Source: Lutibacter citreus
Lineage (GTDB): Bacteria > Bacteroidota > Bacteroidia > Flavobacteriales > Flavobacteriaceae
Assembly: GCF_003260195.1 (NCBI RefSeq)
Contig: NZ_QEIH01000003.1
Span: 496,001 to 560,000, forward strand
DNA length: 64,000 nt
Direction: 5' to 3'
Shown: positions 17,395 through 25,677 of the stretch, one piece after another
How the letters are laid out: every line of letters starts with the position of its first letter
Position numbering within the stretch: the stretch's first letter is position 1
Notes under the pieces: model-generated
Databases searched by the model: none
Seen by the model: the letters and a program-made list of their open reading frames with translations, nothing else
What the model was told of the DNA's origin: nothing
Program-made: the position numbers and the translations under genes

Positions 17395-18492
17395 TTACGA
17401 ATTTGACAATTTTAATTCATTAAAATTCAATTTTTCTCCATTAATAACATTATAAGAATGATATTCGGACAAATTACCTACCTTTTCAATACATTTATAT
17501 TTTTCTAATTTATTGTTTTCAACTTTAAATTTATATTGAATCCCAACATCCTTTATTTTTTCTTCTCCATTTTCCTCAATTTTTAAATTTTTATAAATTA
17601 TATCTAAAAATAATTTATCGTTATTAGGAATATTAAAGTATTCCTTGTAATCATTATAAGTATTGGTACTTGAGATAAAGTGTAATCCCTTTACCAACGC
17701 ATAAAAATTAAATTTTCGTGTTGATTCTCGCTCATAATCATTTTCATAATGACCTGCCTCTATTAATATGGTGTTATGTCCCAATTTTTGAAAATTATCA
17801 CCTGTAGCGGTTGGGTAAAATTCATCTGTATACCTTCCAATATGATTTGGTATAACCTTTTGCAATAATGAATTCATAGCCACAATAACACTCATTGTTT
17901 CTTTTCGCTCTGTTGTGAGCGTTCTTTCTTCATTTATAGATGGTGCTAAAAAAGATATTGTAGCGGGATTTTCTGTTCCCTCAACATTAAAAATAGATCG
18001 TTGGTCATGTAAATTAAAACAGAATTTTGGGTTAAATTCATCTAATACAGCTCTAAGTATTTTGCTTTCCTTCGCCAAAATATTTACTGCATCTCTATTT
18101 AAATCAATATCATTTGCATTTTCTCGGGTGAATTTAACGGCTCCATCAGGATTTAATAGAGGTATAAATTGTATGGTGCATTCTTTTAATATTTCACTTG
18201 ATAATTCTTCATCTTCAAGATATTTAAATAAATCAAACATAGCTTTTGTACCCGTACTTTCATTTCCATGCATTTGAGACCAGATCAATATTTTCTTTGA
18301 GCCAGTACCAATAGTTAATTTATAAATTGACGTTCCGTTTTCTGAAGAACCAATTATTTCTTTTTTAAATTTAGTTGATACATTATTTAGTAAAGGCTTA
18401 ATATCTTCAAACAAAATTCTTCTTCCATTAATTCTATTTTCAAAATTAGAAGTATACCAATTTTGAAGTTTTTCAAGTATTATATTTTTCAT
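17395..18492 (-). CDS. M14-family zinc carboxypeptidase
   Basis: 365 aa. The M14 zinc-binding HxxE motif is present in WSQMHGNEST (His75, Glu78), a third ligand His in CFNLHDQRS (about 159) and a catalytic Glu in ILIEAGHYEND. The substrate-binding NPDGAVKFTREN and DIDLNRD segments are also typical. There is no signal peptide, so the enzyme appears cytoplasmic, as in a group of flavobacterial M14 proteins. It diverges from an XRE regulator across a 355-bp region with three TTACAATTGTAA-type sites located 69-141 bp upstream of its start. Physiological substrate is unknown. Confidence 0.88.
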   Translation of the reverse strand: MKNIILEKLQNWYTSNFENRINGRRILFEDIKPLLNNVSTKFKKEIIGSSENGTSIYKLTIGTGSKKILIWSQMHGNESTGTKAMFDLFKYLEDEELSSEILKECTIQFIPLLNPDGAVKFTRENANDIDLNRDAVNILAKESKILRAVLDEFNPKFCFNLHDQRSIFNVEGTENPATISFLAPSINEERTLTTERKETMSVIVAMNSLLQKVIPNHIGRYTDEFYPTATGDNFQKLGHNTILIEAGHYENDYERESTRKFNFYALVKGLHFISSTNTYNDYKEYFNIPNNDKLFLDIIYKNLKIEENGEEKIKDVGIQYKFKVENNKLEKYKCIEKVGNLSEYHSYNVINGEKLNFNELKLSNS

Positions 18493-18847
18493 AGTACAAA
18501 TTTAAGAGTTAATTAATTGAATTAAAATGTATTTATATATTTAACGAATTTTAATGATATGTTACAATTGTAAACTAGGTTGTTGTTACAATTGTAAACA
18601 GTTGTTTAAATCAAAAAGTACACAATTGTAAACATCTATAATTATAAAACTCAAAGCCTTTTAAATACAGTTTTCACTTTATAAGGGATGTTTATAGTTG
18701 TTTTTTAATAATCTTAAAAACAGTTACTTAAATACTTTTACTTAATCTTTTTGTTTAACCTAAATATATGTGATAAATTAAAAAGAGAAGAATTCTTTTT
18801 TATTACACGCTACTTATTTACCTTTGTAAACAATAAAAAGTGTTACA
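18493..18847. promoter_or_regulatory. intergenic operator region between M14 peptidase and XRE regulator
   Basis: 355 bp without a gene but rich in one palindrome: GTTACAATTGTAAAC at 18561-18575 and 18585-18599, TACACAATTGTAAAC at 18619-18633, a half-site TTTGTAAAC at 18824-18832 and GTTACAATGGTAAAC at 18842-18856, which spans the XRE start codon. The -7-like TACCTTTG at 18819-18826 sits beside the last sites, so a bound protein would block transcription start and translation start of the XRE gene. The simplest reading is autorepression with additional control of the peptidase. Confidence 0.7.
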
Positions 18848-19258
18848 ATGGTAAACAATGATGAGTTTTCTAATAGACTGAAAATAATTATGAATCACTT
18901 TAATTTTTCAGCCTCTTCTTTTGCTGAAAAGTTAGATGTACAACGTTCTAGTATATCTCATTTACTTTCCGGAAGAAATAAGCCTAGCTTAGATTTTGTT
19001 TTAAAAGTTTTAAAAGGATTCCCGGAAGTTGAGCTTTATTGGCTACTTAATGGTGTAGGTACTTTTCCAAAAAGTAAGATTGAAAATACACCTACTCCAA
19101 GTTTACAATCGGAAACAATTACTAAAGAAATTGAAAGCAATATTGAAGACAAAACAATTAAGCAACCCGAATTATTTGCAAACAACTTAGAAGAAAAAGA
19201 GATTGAAAGAATTGTAATCTTTTTTAAAGATGGAAGTTTTAAAAATTATACACCATAA
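18848..19258 (+). CDS. XRE-family HTH regulator
   Basis: 136 aa. A Cro/CI-type HTH occupies about residues 8-65 (FNFSASSFAEKLDVQRSSIS with the recognition-helix end HLLSGRNKPS), followed by LYWLLNGVG, which is common to flavobacterial regulators of this type. The C-terminal half is a charged, probably disordered linker with a short terminal strand (RIVIFFKDGSFKNYTP). No S24 protease domain. It starts with ATG inside a GTTACAATGGTAAAC operator-like site and is preceded by four related sites, so it probably represses itself. Target genes elsewhere are unknown. Confidence 0.88.
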   Translation: MVNNDEFSNRLKIIMNHFNFSASSFAEKLDVQRSSISHLLSGRNKPSLDFVLKVLKGFPEVELYWLLNGVGTFPKSKIENTPTPSLQSETITKEIESNIEDKTIKQPELFANNLEEKEIERIVIFFKDGSFKNYTP

Positions 19259-19259
19259 A

Positions 19260-19288
19260 AAAAAGACATCCATTACAGATGCCTTTTT
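19260..19288 (-). terminator. terminator between convergent XRE and M1 peptidase genes
   Basis: AAAAAGACATC (19260-19270) pairs with GATGCCTTTTT (19278-19288); the single non-Watson-Crick position is a G-U wobble in the minus-strand RNA. T-runs flank both sides, so it can serve the convergent genes. Confidence 0.75.
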
Positions 19289-19313
19289 AACCTTTTATTA
19301 AATAACTAATTTA

Positions 19314-21752
19314 CTATTCTATTAATTTAGACATTCCTGTTTTTAAAATAACAATTAATTCTTCTTTATTGCTATTTGTTGTTTGCTGCTGTAAATGAAC
19401 AACCTGGTTTAACATATTTATAGACATTTGATCAAACTTATATTTTTTATATTGCTGACCTAGCTTAACAAAATTATTAGTTAAATTCTCTATAGCTTCT
19501 TTATTGTCGCTTTCGGCAATCCATTTAAAGGCTTCTCCGTATATTTGTTGAGTTCGTTGATTTTGAGTTAAAAACATTCCTTTAAGCACATGATTTGCAA
19601 TAAAAGGTAATTGAGATTTATCTTTTTCCTGAATATAGATTGAAGTAATAGATTCTGCCAAACTTTCCTTTGAATCTTTACTTAGTGAATTAATTTTATT
19701 AACAGTAGCTTCTTTATCGATACTATATAAACCAGTTAAAGAATTACTAATTACTGAATTAGATTCGCTATCCATCCCTCTTTCAAACAAAGGTTTATAT
19801 ATTGGCTCTATTAATTTACCTAGAACACCTATAGCAGCACCTCTAACTAACGATTTTGGATCGTTTTGAGCAAGCTTTTCAACCTTGGCAATAATATCTC
19901 TTTTATTATATTTTTGAAACAAATCAAGATTCTCTAGAGCCATTACTCTAATTTCATAATAAGGATCATCAAAAGCCTTAACAACTGTATTTTGAGCTTC
20001 TTTATTATCTTTTTGGTGTTTCACAATCTCTTCTAAAGCCAATCTTCTATCTAAATAATGTGGTGCATTTTTAAATTGAAAAATAAAATTATCTATAGAT
20101 TTACTTTCTGTGAATTCAGCTAATAAAACATGCTTGGCATCAATATTAACCAGTTTAGGCAATTTGCTATAAGGAAATGTAAATGAGCTTTGTTTGCTAT
20201 TAACCCAAACATTATGTGAATTCTTTATATCACCCTCATAAACATCTATTGATAAAGGGAATTTAAATACCTTTTCTGTTTGATTAATATTAACTGTTAC
20301 TGTTCTGTTAATTGTATTATAATCATATGTTACATTCGCTTTAATATGTCCATTACCATAATACCACTGATTAAAAAACCAATTTAAATCCTTTCCGCTA
20401 ATTTCTTCAAGAGCCAATCTTAAGTCTTGAGCTTCAGCTGTTCCAAATTTATGATCATTTAAGTATTTAGATAATCCTTGAAAAAATGCATCATCTCCTA
20501 AAACATCTCTCAACATATGCAATATTGCATTTCCTTTATGATAACTAACCGTATCAAACATATCTTCTTTATTGTGATAATTAAAACGAACTAAAAATTT
20601 ATCATCACTATTACTATCTAAATAGGTTTGTACCTCATTATACATGTGAGCAGCGGCCTTATCTTTTCCATATTTATACTCGTACCATAAATAAACACTG
20701 TAAGTGGCAAAAGATTCATTTACAGTTAAATTAGCCCAACTTTCTGTTGTAACTAAATCACCAAACCAATGATGAAATAATTCGTGAGCAATAGTGCCTT
20801 CCAATTCATTATTATCAATTAATTGTCCTTTTTTTTGTTGAGCATTTTCTCCATGAACCACTGCTGTTGTGTTTTCCATTGCACCACTCACATAATCTCT
20901 AACAACAATTTGACTGTATTTATCCCATGGATATTGAATTCCTGTTAGGTCTGAAAAGAAAGTCATCATTTCGGGAGTTAGTCCAAAAATATCTTTAGCT
21001 ACTGATTCATATTCAGGTTCAACATAGTAATCAACTTTTTTATCTTTCCATTTGTCATGAACTATACTAAAATCACCAACACCCATAAAAAATAAATAAG
21101 GCGCATGTTTCTGATCCATTTTCCAATAGTCTGTTCTGGTACCGTCAGCATTGTCTTTTTGAGAAATTAAAGTTCCATTAGAAAGTGAAACGTATTTACT
21201 TGGCACTGTCATATAAATTTCCTCTGAACTTTTTTGATTAGGGGAATCAATTGTAGGGAACCAGCAGCTGCTAGCCTCTGTTTCTCCTTGTGTCCATATT
21301 TGTGTAGGTTTTTCTGGATCTTCCTCTAGTGGATCAATAAAATATAACCCCTTAGCATCCGTAATATTTTTACTTCCCTTTTGAGTAACTTTTTCAGGTC
21401 TGGCAATATAATTTACATAAACTGCGTATTCTTCACCTTTGCTGTATGTTTTATCTAATTCAACAGTTAGTTGATTGTCTGAATAATTATAAGCTGCATT
21501 TAAATTATTTACTTTAACCGAATTTATTTTAAACGCTTTAGCGTCTAACACAACTTTATTCGTTTTATAAAAATGTGGAGCTAAAGTAACCCAAGCTTCT
21601 CCATTCATTTCTCTGTCTTTATAATTAAAGTTTACTTTAAGTTTTGTGTGAACTAAATCATTAATTTTTTCTCTTTCAGGGTTGTAGGTGTTTTCTTGAG
21701 CTGTTATTAATAGACTAAATAGCAAAAAAACGACTCCAATTATTTTTTTCAT
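19314..21752 (-). CDS. M1-family aminopeptidase (secreted)
   Basis: 812 aa with a cleavable signal peptide (about 1-19, VFLLFSLLITAQ). The M1 catalytic core is intact: GAMEN exopeptidase motif at 290-294, zinc motif HELFHHWFG at 323-331 and the second Glu ligand in NLTVNESFA (Glu346). A C-terminal HEAT-like helical region (about 560-812) follows a short beta domain. It should trim N-terminal residues from peptides in the periplasm or outside the cell. It has its own terminator and faces the XRE gene convergently. TATTTTTG (minus strand, 21777-21784) may be its -7 element. Confidence 0.95.
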   Translation of the reverse strand: MKKIIGVVFLLFSLLITAQENTYNPEREKINDLVHTKLKVNFNYKDREMNGEAWVTLAPHFYKTNKVVLDAKAFKINSVKVNNLNAAYNYSDNQLTVELDKTYSKGEEYAVYVNYIARPEKVTQKGSKNITDAKGLYFIDPLEEDPEKPTQIWTQGETEASSCWFPTIDSPNQKSSEEIYMTVPSKYVSLSNGTLISQKDNADGTRTDYWKMDQKHAPYLFFMGVGDFSIVHDKWKDKKVDYYVEPEYESVAKDIFGLTPEMMTFFSDLTGIQYPWDKYSQIVVRDYVSGAMENTTAVVHGENAQQKKGQLIDNNELEGTIAHELFHHWFGDLVTTESWANLTVNESFATYSVYLWYEYKYGKDKAAAHMYNEVQTYLDSNSDDKFLVRFNYHNKEDMFDTVSYHKGNAILHMLRDVLGDDAFFQGLSKYLNDHKFGTAEAQDLRLALEEISGKDLNWFFNQWYYGNGHIKANVTYDYNTINRTVTVNINQTEKVFKFPLSIDVYEGDIKNSHNVWVNSKQSSFTFPYSKLPKLVNIDAKHVLLAEFTESKSIDNFIFQFKNAPHYLDRRLALEEIVKHQKDNKEAQNTVVKAFDDPYYEIRVMALENLDLFQKYNKRDIIAKVEKLAQNDPKSLVRGAAIGVLGKLIEPIYKPLFERGMDSESNSVISNSLTGLYSIDKEATVNKINSLSKDSKESLAESITSIYIQEKDKSQLPFIANHVLKGMFLTQNQRTQQIYGEAFKWIAESDNKEAIENLTNNFVKLGQQYKKYKFDQMSINMLNQVVHLQQQTTNSNKEELIVILKTGMSKLIE

Positions 21753-21823
21753 ATTCTAAAATTAATTTTATGACCTCAAAAATACCAATTTAAATTTTTT
21801 AAGTAGTTAATAGATAGTTAAAA

Positions 21824-21848
21824 AGCCATACTTTTTGAAAGTATGGCT
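21824..21848 (-). terminator. terminator of the ECF sigma/DUF4252 operon
   Basis: AGCCATACTTT (21824-21834) pairs perfectly with AAAGTATGGCT (21838-21848) around a three-base loop; on the minus strand it is followed by TTTTTAAC. It lies just after the DUF4252 lipoprotein gene. Confidence 0.8.
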
Positions 21849-21874
21849 TCATTAAATAGTATGTTTTTTACTCT

Positions 21875-22423
21875 TTATTTTATGCTACTCATTAAACCTG
21901 AAAGTTGTTTTAATTGAGATGAATCACCATCAAGCTCAATTTCTTGTGCAATTTTCATGATGTCATTTGGATTCATTTTTTCGCCAATAACTCTCACAAC
22001 TGCAAATCCTTTATTATTATCTGATCCAAAAATTACAACTTCATCAATAGCTTCTTCTTCACCTAAGTAATTTACGCTTACGCTTCCTTTCCCCATATTC
22101 AATCTCATTAATTGCTTATATTTAGGGTTTTTAAGAATTGCTTTTACTTTTAGTTTTTCTTTATCATACAATTCCTTATTAGAATCTGTTAATTGTAAGG
22201 CTAAAAAATTTACCTTTTTTATAGTTTCTAAAGTGTTTTTAACATCGTCAGAAACATTTTTATTCTTTAATTGTAATATGCTAGCTGGAACATCTACAGA
22301 AATAAATTCATTATTTTCTTTACTGTCCACATAATACTTTTGTAACGAAGGGTTACTATCACAAGAAATAACAATTACTGCTCCAATAAAAACGATACTT
22401 AATATTTTAAAAAATGATTTCAT
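21875..22423 (-). CDS. DUF4252 lipoprotein
   Basis: 182 aa with a lipoprotein signal ending VIVISC. The remainder matches the DUF4252 family of Bacteroidota: an alternating strand/helix domain with SVDVPASILQL, a long charged middle and the closing DIMKIAQEIELDGDSSQLKQL helix. Family function is unknown. It is the last gene of the sigma/anti-sigma operon and a paralogue of the gene before it, so the two are likely effectors or sensors of that envelope-response unit. Confidence 0.85.
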   Translation of the reverse strand: MKSFFKILSIVFIGAVIVISCDSNPSLQKYYVDSKENNEFISVDVPASILQLKNKNVSDDVKNTLETIKKVNFLALQLTDSNKELYDKEKLKVKAILKNPKYKQLMRLNMGKGSVSVNYLGEEEAIDEVVIFGSDNNKGFAVVRVIGEKMNPNDIMKIAQEIELDGDSSQLKQLSGLMSSIK

Positions 22424-22490
22424 GTGTTTATATTAATTTTTTCAATGGTTATACGTCTGCCTTGCTCAATATAGGCCTGCTTTTTTGTTG

Positions 22491-23033
22491 TTATTTATTT
22501 TTTCTCAACTGTTTACCACTATTAGGTATGTGAGAATCAGTAAGTTCTGAGATTTTATTTAAGTCAATTTCTCCTGTTAAAGATAAAATTACAGATTCTG
22601 CTTTTACAGGGCTATCAGTATTTTTTATATATTTTCCCACTCCGCTCACAAACATTAGTAATTCACTTACATGATCTTCATCCTTACCTTTACGAACATA
22701 AATTTTTACATTACTATCTTCGTCTTTAACTCTCATTAATTCAATTAATTTAGAAGATTTTAAATATTTTGAAACTACATCATTCATTTGTTTAGCAATT
22801 CCTATGTTTTCAGTTGTAAAAACACGGAAAGAATTTAGGTTTTGCACCATTTCTAAATATTCTTGACCTTCTTCTCCTCCTCCTTTAAATTTAGCAAGCA
22901 TTCTAAATGCTTCTTTATTTACAATTACCGAGGTTACATCATCCATATCCTCAAACTTATCAAGTAATGAACTTTGAGCATAGTTGGTTAAAGGCAAAAT
23001 TGCTAATACTAGTATTATTATTAATTTTTTCAT
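22491..23033 (-). CDS. DUF4252 secreted protein
   Basis: 180 aa with a cleavable signal peptide (MKKLIIILVLAILPLTNYAQ) and no lipobox. The body has the DUF4252 pattern: LLDKFEDMDDVTSVIVNKEAFRML-type opening, a helix with MNDVVSKYLKSSKLIELMRV and a DHVSELLMFVSG strand. Its start overlaps the anti-sigma-like stop by four bases (ATGA). Paralogue of the downstream lipoprotein; exported partner in the same operon. Function unknown. Confidence 0.85.
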   Translation of the reverse strand: MKKLIIILVLAILPLTNYAQSSLLDKFEDMDDVTSVIVNKEAFRMLAKFKGGGEEGQEYLEMVQNLNSFRVFTTENIGIAKQMNDVVSKYLKSSKLIELMRVKDEDSNVKIYVRKGKDEDHVSELLMFVSGVGKYIKNTDSPVKAESVILSLTGEIDLNKISELTDSHIPNSGKQLRKNK

Positions 23034-23464
23034 TTTTTTACTTTTTTAGGTTGTTTAAAAATTTTGTTTTTTGTGTCTTCAAAATGCTGCAATACTGCAA
23101 TTGCATCATTTCCTTTGTTTAAATTTACTGCAAGCATACTAAAAGCCATTTGGGTTTCTAAGTATATTCTTTCAGCTTTTCTTTGTTGGTTACTTTGGTA
23201 ACCAGTGTAAACACTAACTAATAAAACTACTGAAGCGGCCACAGATAACCATTTCCAATTCAACTTTCGACTTTTTAATTGAATGGTTTTTGTGTATCGT
23301 TCACTTTTATTAGTTGAAAAATATCCGAATAACGCTTGGTATTCCTGTAAATGAGGTGCTACATTATCACTTAAAAAATAACTTTTTAAAGTTTTTTCTT
23401 CTGCAATAGTAGTTTCTGCATTTAAATATTTTTCCAACAACTTTTCTATGTTAGCTAATTCCAT
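23030..23464 (-). CDS. single-pass membrane protein, probable anti-sigma factor
   Basis: 144 aa. A cytoplasmic N-terminal segment (about 1-65, MELANIEKLLEKYLNAETTIAEEK) is followed by one membrane helix (about 70-87, WLSVAASVVLLVSVYTGY) and a charged external tail. This layout and its 14-base overlap with the ECF sigma gene identify it as the likely anti-sigma factor, although it has no zinc (ZAS) motif. Small anti-sigma-like proteins of this kind are usual in flavobacterial sigma/DUF4252 operons. Direct evidence for sigma binding is lacking. Confidence 0.75.
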   Translation of the reverse strand: MELANIEKLLEKYLNAETTIAEEKTLKSYFLSDNVAPHLQEYQALFGYFSTNKSERYTKTIQLKSRKLNWKWLSVAASVVLLVSVYTGYQSNQQRKAERIYLETQMAFSMLAVNLNKGNDAIAVLQHFEDTKNKIFKQPKKVKK

Positions 23465-23960
23465 AATTATGTTGCTTTGTTAATTGTTCTCTAATTGTTT
23501 TTCTTGCTCTAGACAATGTTACTCTAACTGCTGTTGGTTTTAAACTCAACATTTTTGCAATTTCATCAAATTCGTATTCTTCAACATCTCTTAGTTGTAT
23601 TATTAATTTTTGCTGCTCTGGTAAGTTCTCTATCAATTTATGAACCAAACTTACACTGTCATTAAGTTCTATTTTTCTTTGTAAAGGCGTATCCTTTTCT
23701 TCATAATTACTATGCACTAATTTTAAATTACTTGCTTGTTTTGATTTTAAACGGTCAAAACAATAGTTTTTAGTCATAGTCATTGCAAAAGCTTCAACAC
23801 TATTATATTGTTTTAATTTTGCTTTATTCTTCCATAATTTAAAAAGCAGCTCTTGAGTTGCATCTTCAGCCTCTTCAGTTGATACTAGTAATCTTTTCGC
23901 TACACGAAAAACCTTATCTTTAAAAGGCATTACAGTTTTTAAAAACTCTGACTGCTTCAT
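23451..23960 (-). CDS. ECF-type RNA polymerase sigma factor
   Basis: 169 aa with region 2 (about 20-85, AEDATQELLFKLWKNKAKL and NYCFDRLKSK) and region 4 (about 110-165, IIQLRDVEEYEFDEIAKML then a VRVTLSRARKTIREQL recognition helix). It is the first gene of a four-gene unit with a membrane protein and two DUF4252 proteins, overlapping the next gene by 14 bases. It probably responds to an envelope signal and may autoregulate; an S41 protease gene diverges from it 144 bp away and could be a target. Confidence 0.93.
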   Translation of the reverse strand: MKQSEFLKTVMPFKDKVFRVAKRLLVSTEEAEDATQELLFKLWKNKAKLKQYNSVEAFAMTMTKNYCFDRLKSKQASNLKLVHSNYEEKDTPLQRKIELNDSVSLVHKLIENLPEQQKLIIQLRDVEEYEFDEIAKMLSLKPTAVRVTLSRARKTIREQLTKQHNYGIS

Positions 23961-24104
23961 TATTAGTTTGGTTAAAGCAACTTTTTATTGCTGCTGTTAC
24001 AATTATGACGAGCAAGTTTCGTTTTTGTAACAGTTTGGTTTAATTTTTGTAATTAAATTGATAACTTGCGTCAAAATAAAGACGAAATATAAGAATATAA
24101 AACT

Positions 24105-25607
24105 ATGATTAAACTAAAATCCCTTATTGCTTTGTTACTTTTCACCTCTATCCTTTTTACAAGTTGTAAAGACGATGATGATGATATTAGAACTGAACTC
24201 CCATCTGAAATTGACTTTTCTCAAGTTGAAGTTCAGGATTTTATTTGGCAAGGATTAAATTTTTGGTATCTATGGAAAGAAAATGTTCCAAAATTGGATG
24301 ATAGCAAATTAGAAGATGCTCAAGTATATTATGATTTACTTAGTTCTTATGATGACCCTGAAGCATTTTTTGATGACTTAATTTATGAGCCTGAGAGCGT
24401 TGATGTTTTTTCTTGGATTGTTGATGATTATGTTGCTTTAGAAAATTCGTTTAGTGGAATTACAAAAAGCACAGGTGCTAAAATTTGGTATTCTTATGAA
24501 AAGGATATTAATTCTAATGTGTTTGGGTATGTACAATATGTGTCCGCAGATACAGAAGCTGCAAATAAAAACATTAAAAGAGGTGATATTTTTAATACCG
24601 TTGATGGTGTTCAAATCACAATTAATAATTATAGAAGTTTATTTAAGGATGATGGTACCTATACTTTAGGTTTTGCTGATCTTAATGGAGGTAATCCTAT
24701 TTCAAATGGTGTAACAAAAGAACTTACTCCAATTCAATTAACTGAAAACCCAGTGCATATTGTAAAAACACTTGATATTGAAGGAACCAAAATAGGTTAT
24801 TTAATGTTTAATGGATTTGATGCAGGATTTGAACTTAAAATTGATGAAGCTTTTGCACAACTAAAAGCTGAAGGAGCTACAAAATTAGTTTTAGATTTAA
24901 GATATAATAGAGGTGGTTATGATTATATTACTTCTCAGGTGGTTAGTTCAATAACAGGGCAATTTGCAGGCGAAATTCTTAAAAAAGACAATTACAACCC
25001 TCTTGTTCAAAAATTGTATGAAGATAATTTTCCAGATCAACTTGTTTCTAGATTTACTACTAAAGTAACTAATATTGAGGGAACAGTTTTAAAGGAGACT
25101 TTGAGCAGTTTAAATATGACAGAATTATATGTTTTAACTTCTGATGATACAGCATCAGCAAGTGAAGTTTTAATTAGCGGTTTAGATCCATATATAGATG
25201 TGCATACTATTGGAACAACTACTTATGGTAAATATACAGGTTCAATAACGTTATATGATTCTGATAATTTCATGAAAAGCGGGGATAATTTAAATACAAA
25301 TCATACGTATGCAATGCAACCTATAATTTTAAAATACACAAACATAAATGATGTAAGTGTTAGAGGTGGTATTATTCCTGAAATAGAATTACCTGAATAC
25401 TTATCTACATTAGGCGTTTTAGGAGATCCTAGTGAACCTTTATTAGCTAAAGCAATTGAAAAAATCACTGGTTTATCTGCTAAAAAAGGTAAAAGTCTTT
25501 CTTTAAAAGAAGAAAAATTAGTTGAGTTAAAAAAGATTCCAAATCTTAATAAATTTGATAGCGAGTTTATAATTACTGGTAAATTTCCATTTTTAAGAAC
25601 TAAATAA
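24105..25607 (+). CDS. S41-family peptidase lipoprotein (C-terminal processing protease type)
   Basis: 500 aa. Lipoprotein signal ending SILFTSC, followed by an acidic stretch (KDDDDD) seen in surface-exposed flavobacterial lipoproteins. A helical N-terminal domain, a PDZ domain (about 130-210, IKRGDIFNTVDGVQI) and the tail-specific protease domain (about 220-420) with LDLRYNRGGYD and the catalytic Ser in TSDDTASASEVL. The catalytic Lys is expected in TTTYGKYTGS. It likely degrades misfolded envelope proteins. It diverges from the ECF sigma operon and ends at a perfect palindromic terminator. Confidence 0.92.
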   Translation: MIKLKSLIALLLFTSILFTSCKDDDDDIRTELPSEIDFSQVEVQDFIWQGLNFWYLWKENVPKLDDSKLEDAQVYYDLLSSYDDPEAFFDDLIYEPESVDVFSWIVDDYVALENSFSGITKSTGAKIWYSYEKDINSNVFGYVQYVSADTEAANKNIKRGDIFNTVDGVQITINNYRSLFKDDGTYTLGFADLNGGNPISNGVTKELTPIQLTENPVHIVKTLDIEGTKIGYLMFNGFDAGFELKIDEAFAQLKAEGATKLVLDLRYNRGGYDYITSQVVSSITGQFAGEILKKDNYNPLVQKLYEDNFPDQLVSRFTTKVTNIEGTVLKETLSSLNMTELYVLTSDDTASASEVLISGLDPYIDVHTIGTTTYGKYTGSITLYDSDNFMKSGDNLNTNHTYAMQPIILKYTNINDVSVRGGIIPEIELPEYLSTLGVLGDPSEPLLAKAIEKITGLSAKKGKSLSLKEEKLVELKKIPNLNKFDSEFIITGKFPFLRTK

Positions 25608-25623
25608 TTTATTTTTATTAATC

Positions 25624-25662
25624 AAAAAAAAAGCTTGAATTTATAAATTCAAGCTTTTTTTT
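25624..25662. terminator. bidirectional terminator between S41 peptidase and parC
   Basis: A near-perfect palindrome: AAAAAAGCTTGAATTT followed by ATAAATTCAAGCTTTTTT, with A- and T-runs outside the GC-containing stem. It serves both convergent genes. Confidence 0.9.
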
Positions 25663-25677
25663 GTTTTGTAAATTGTT

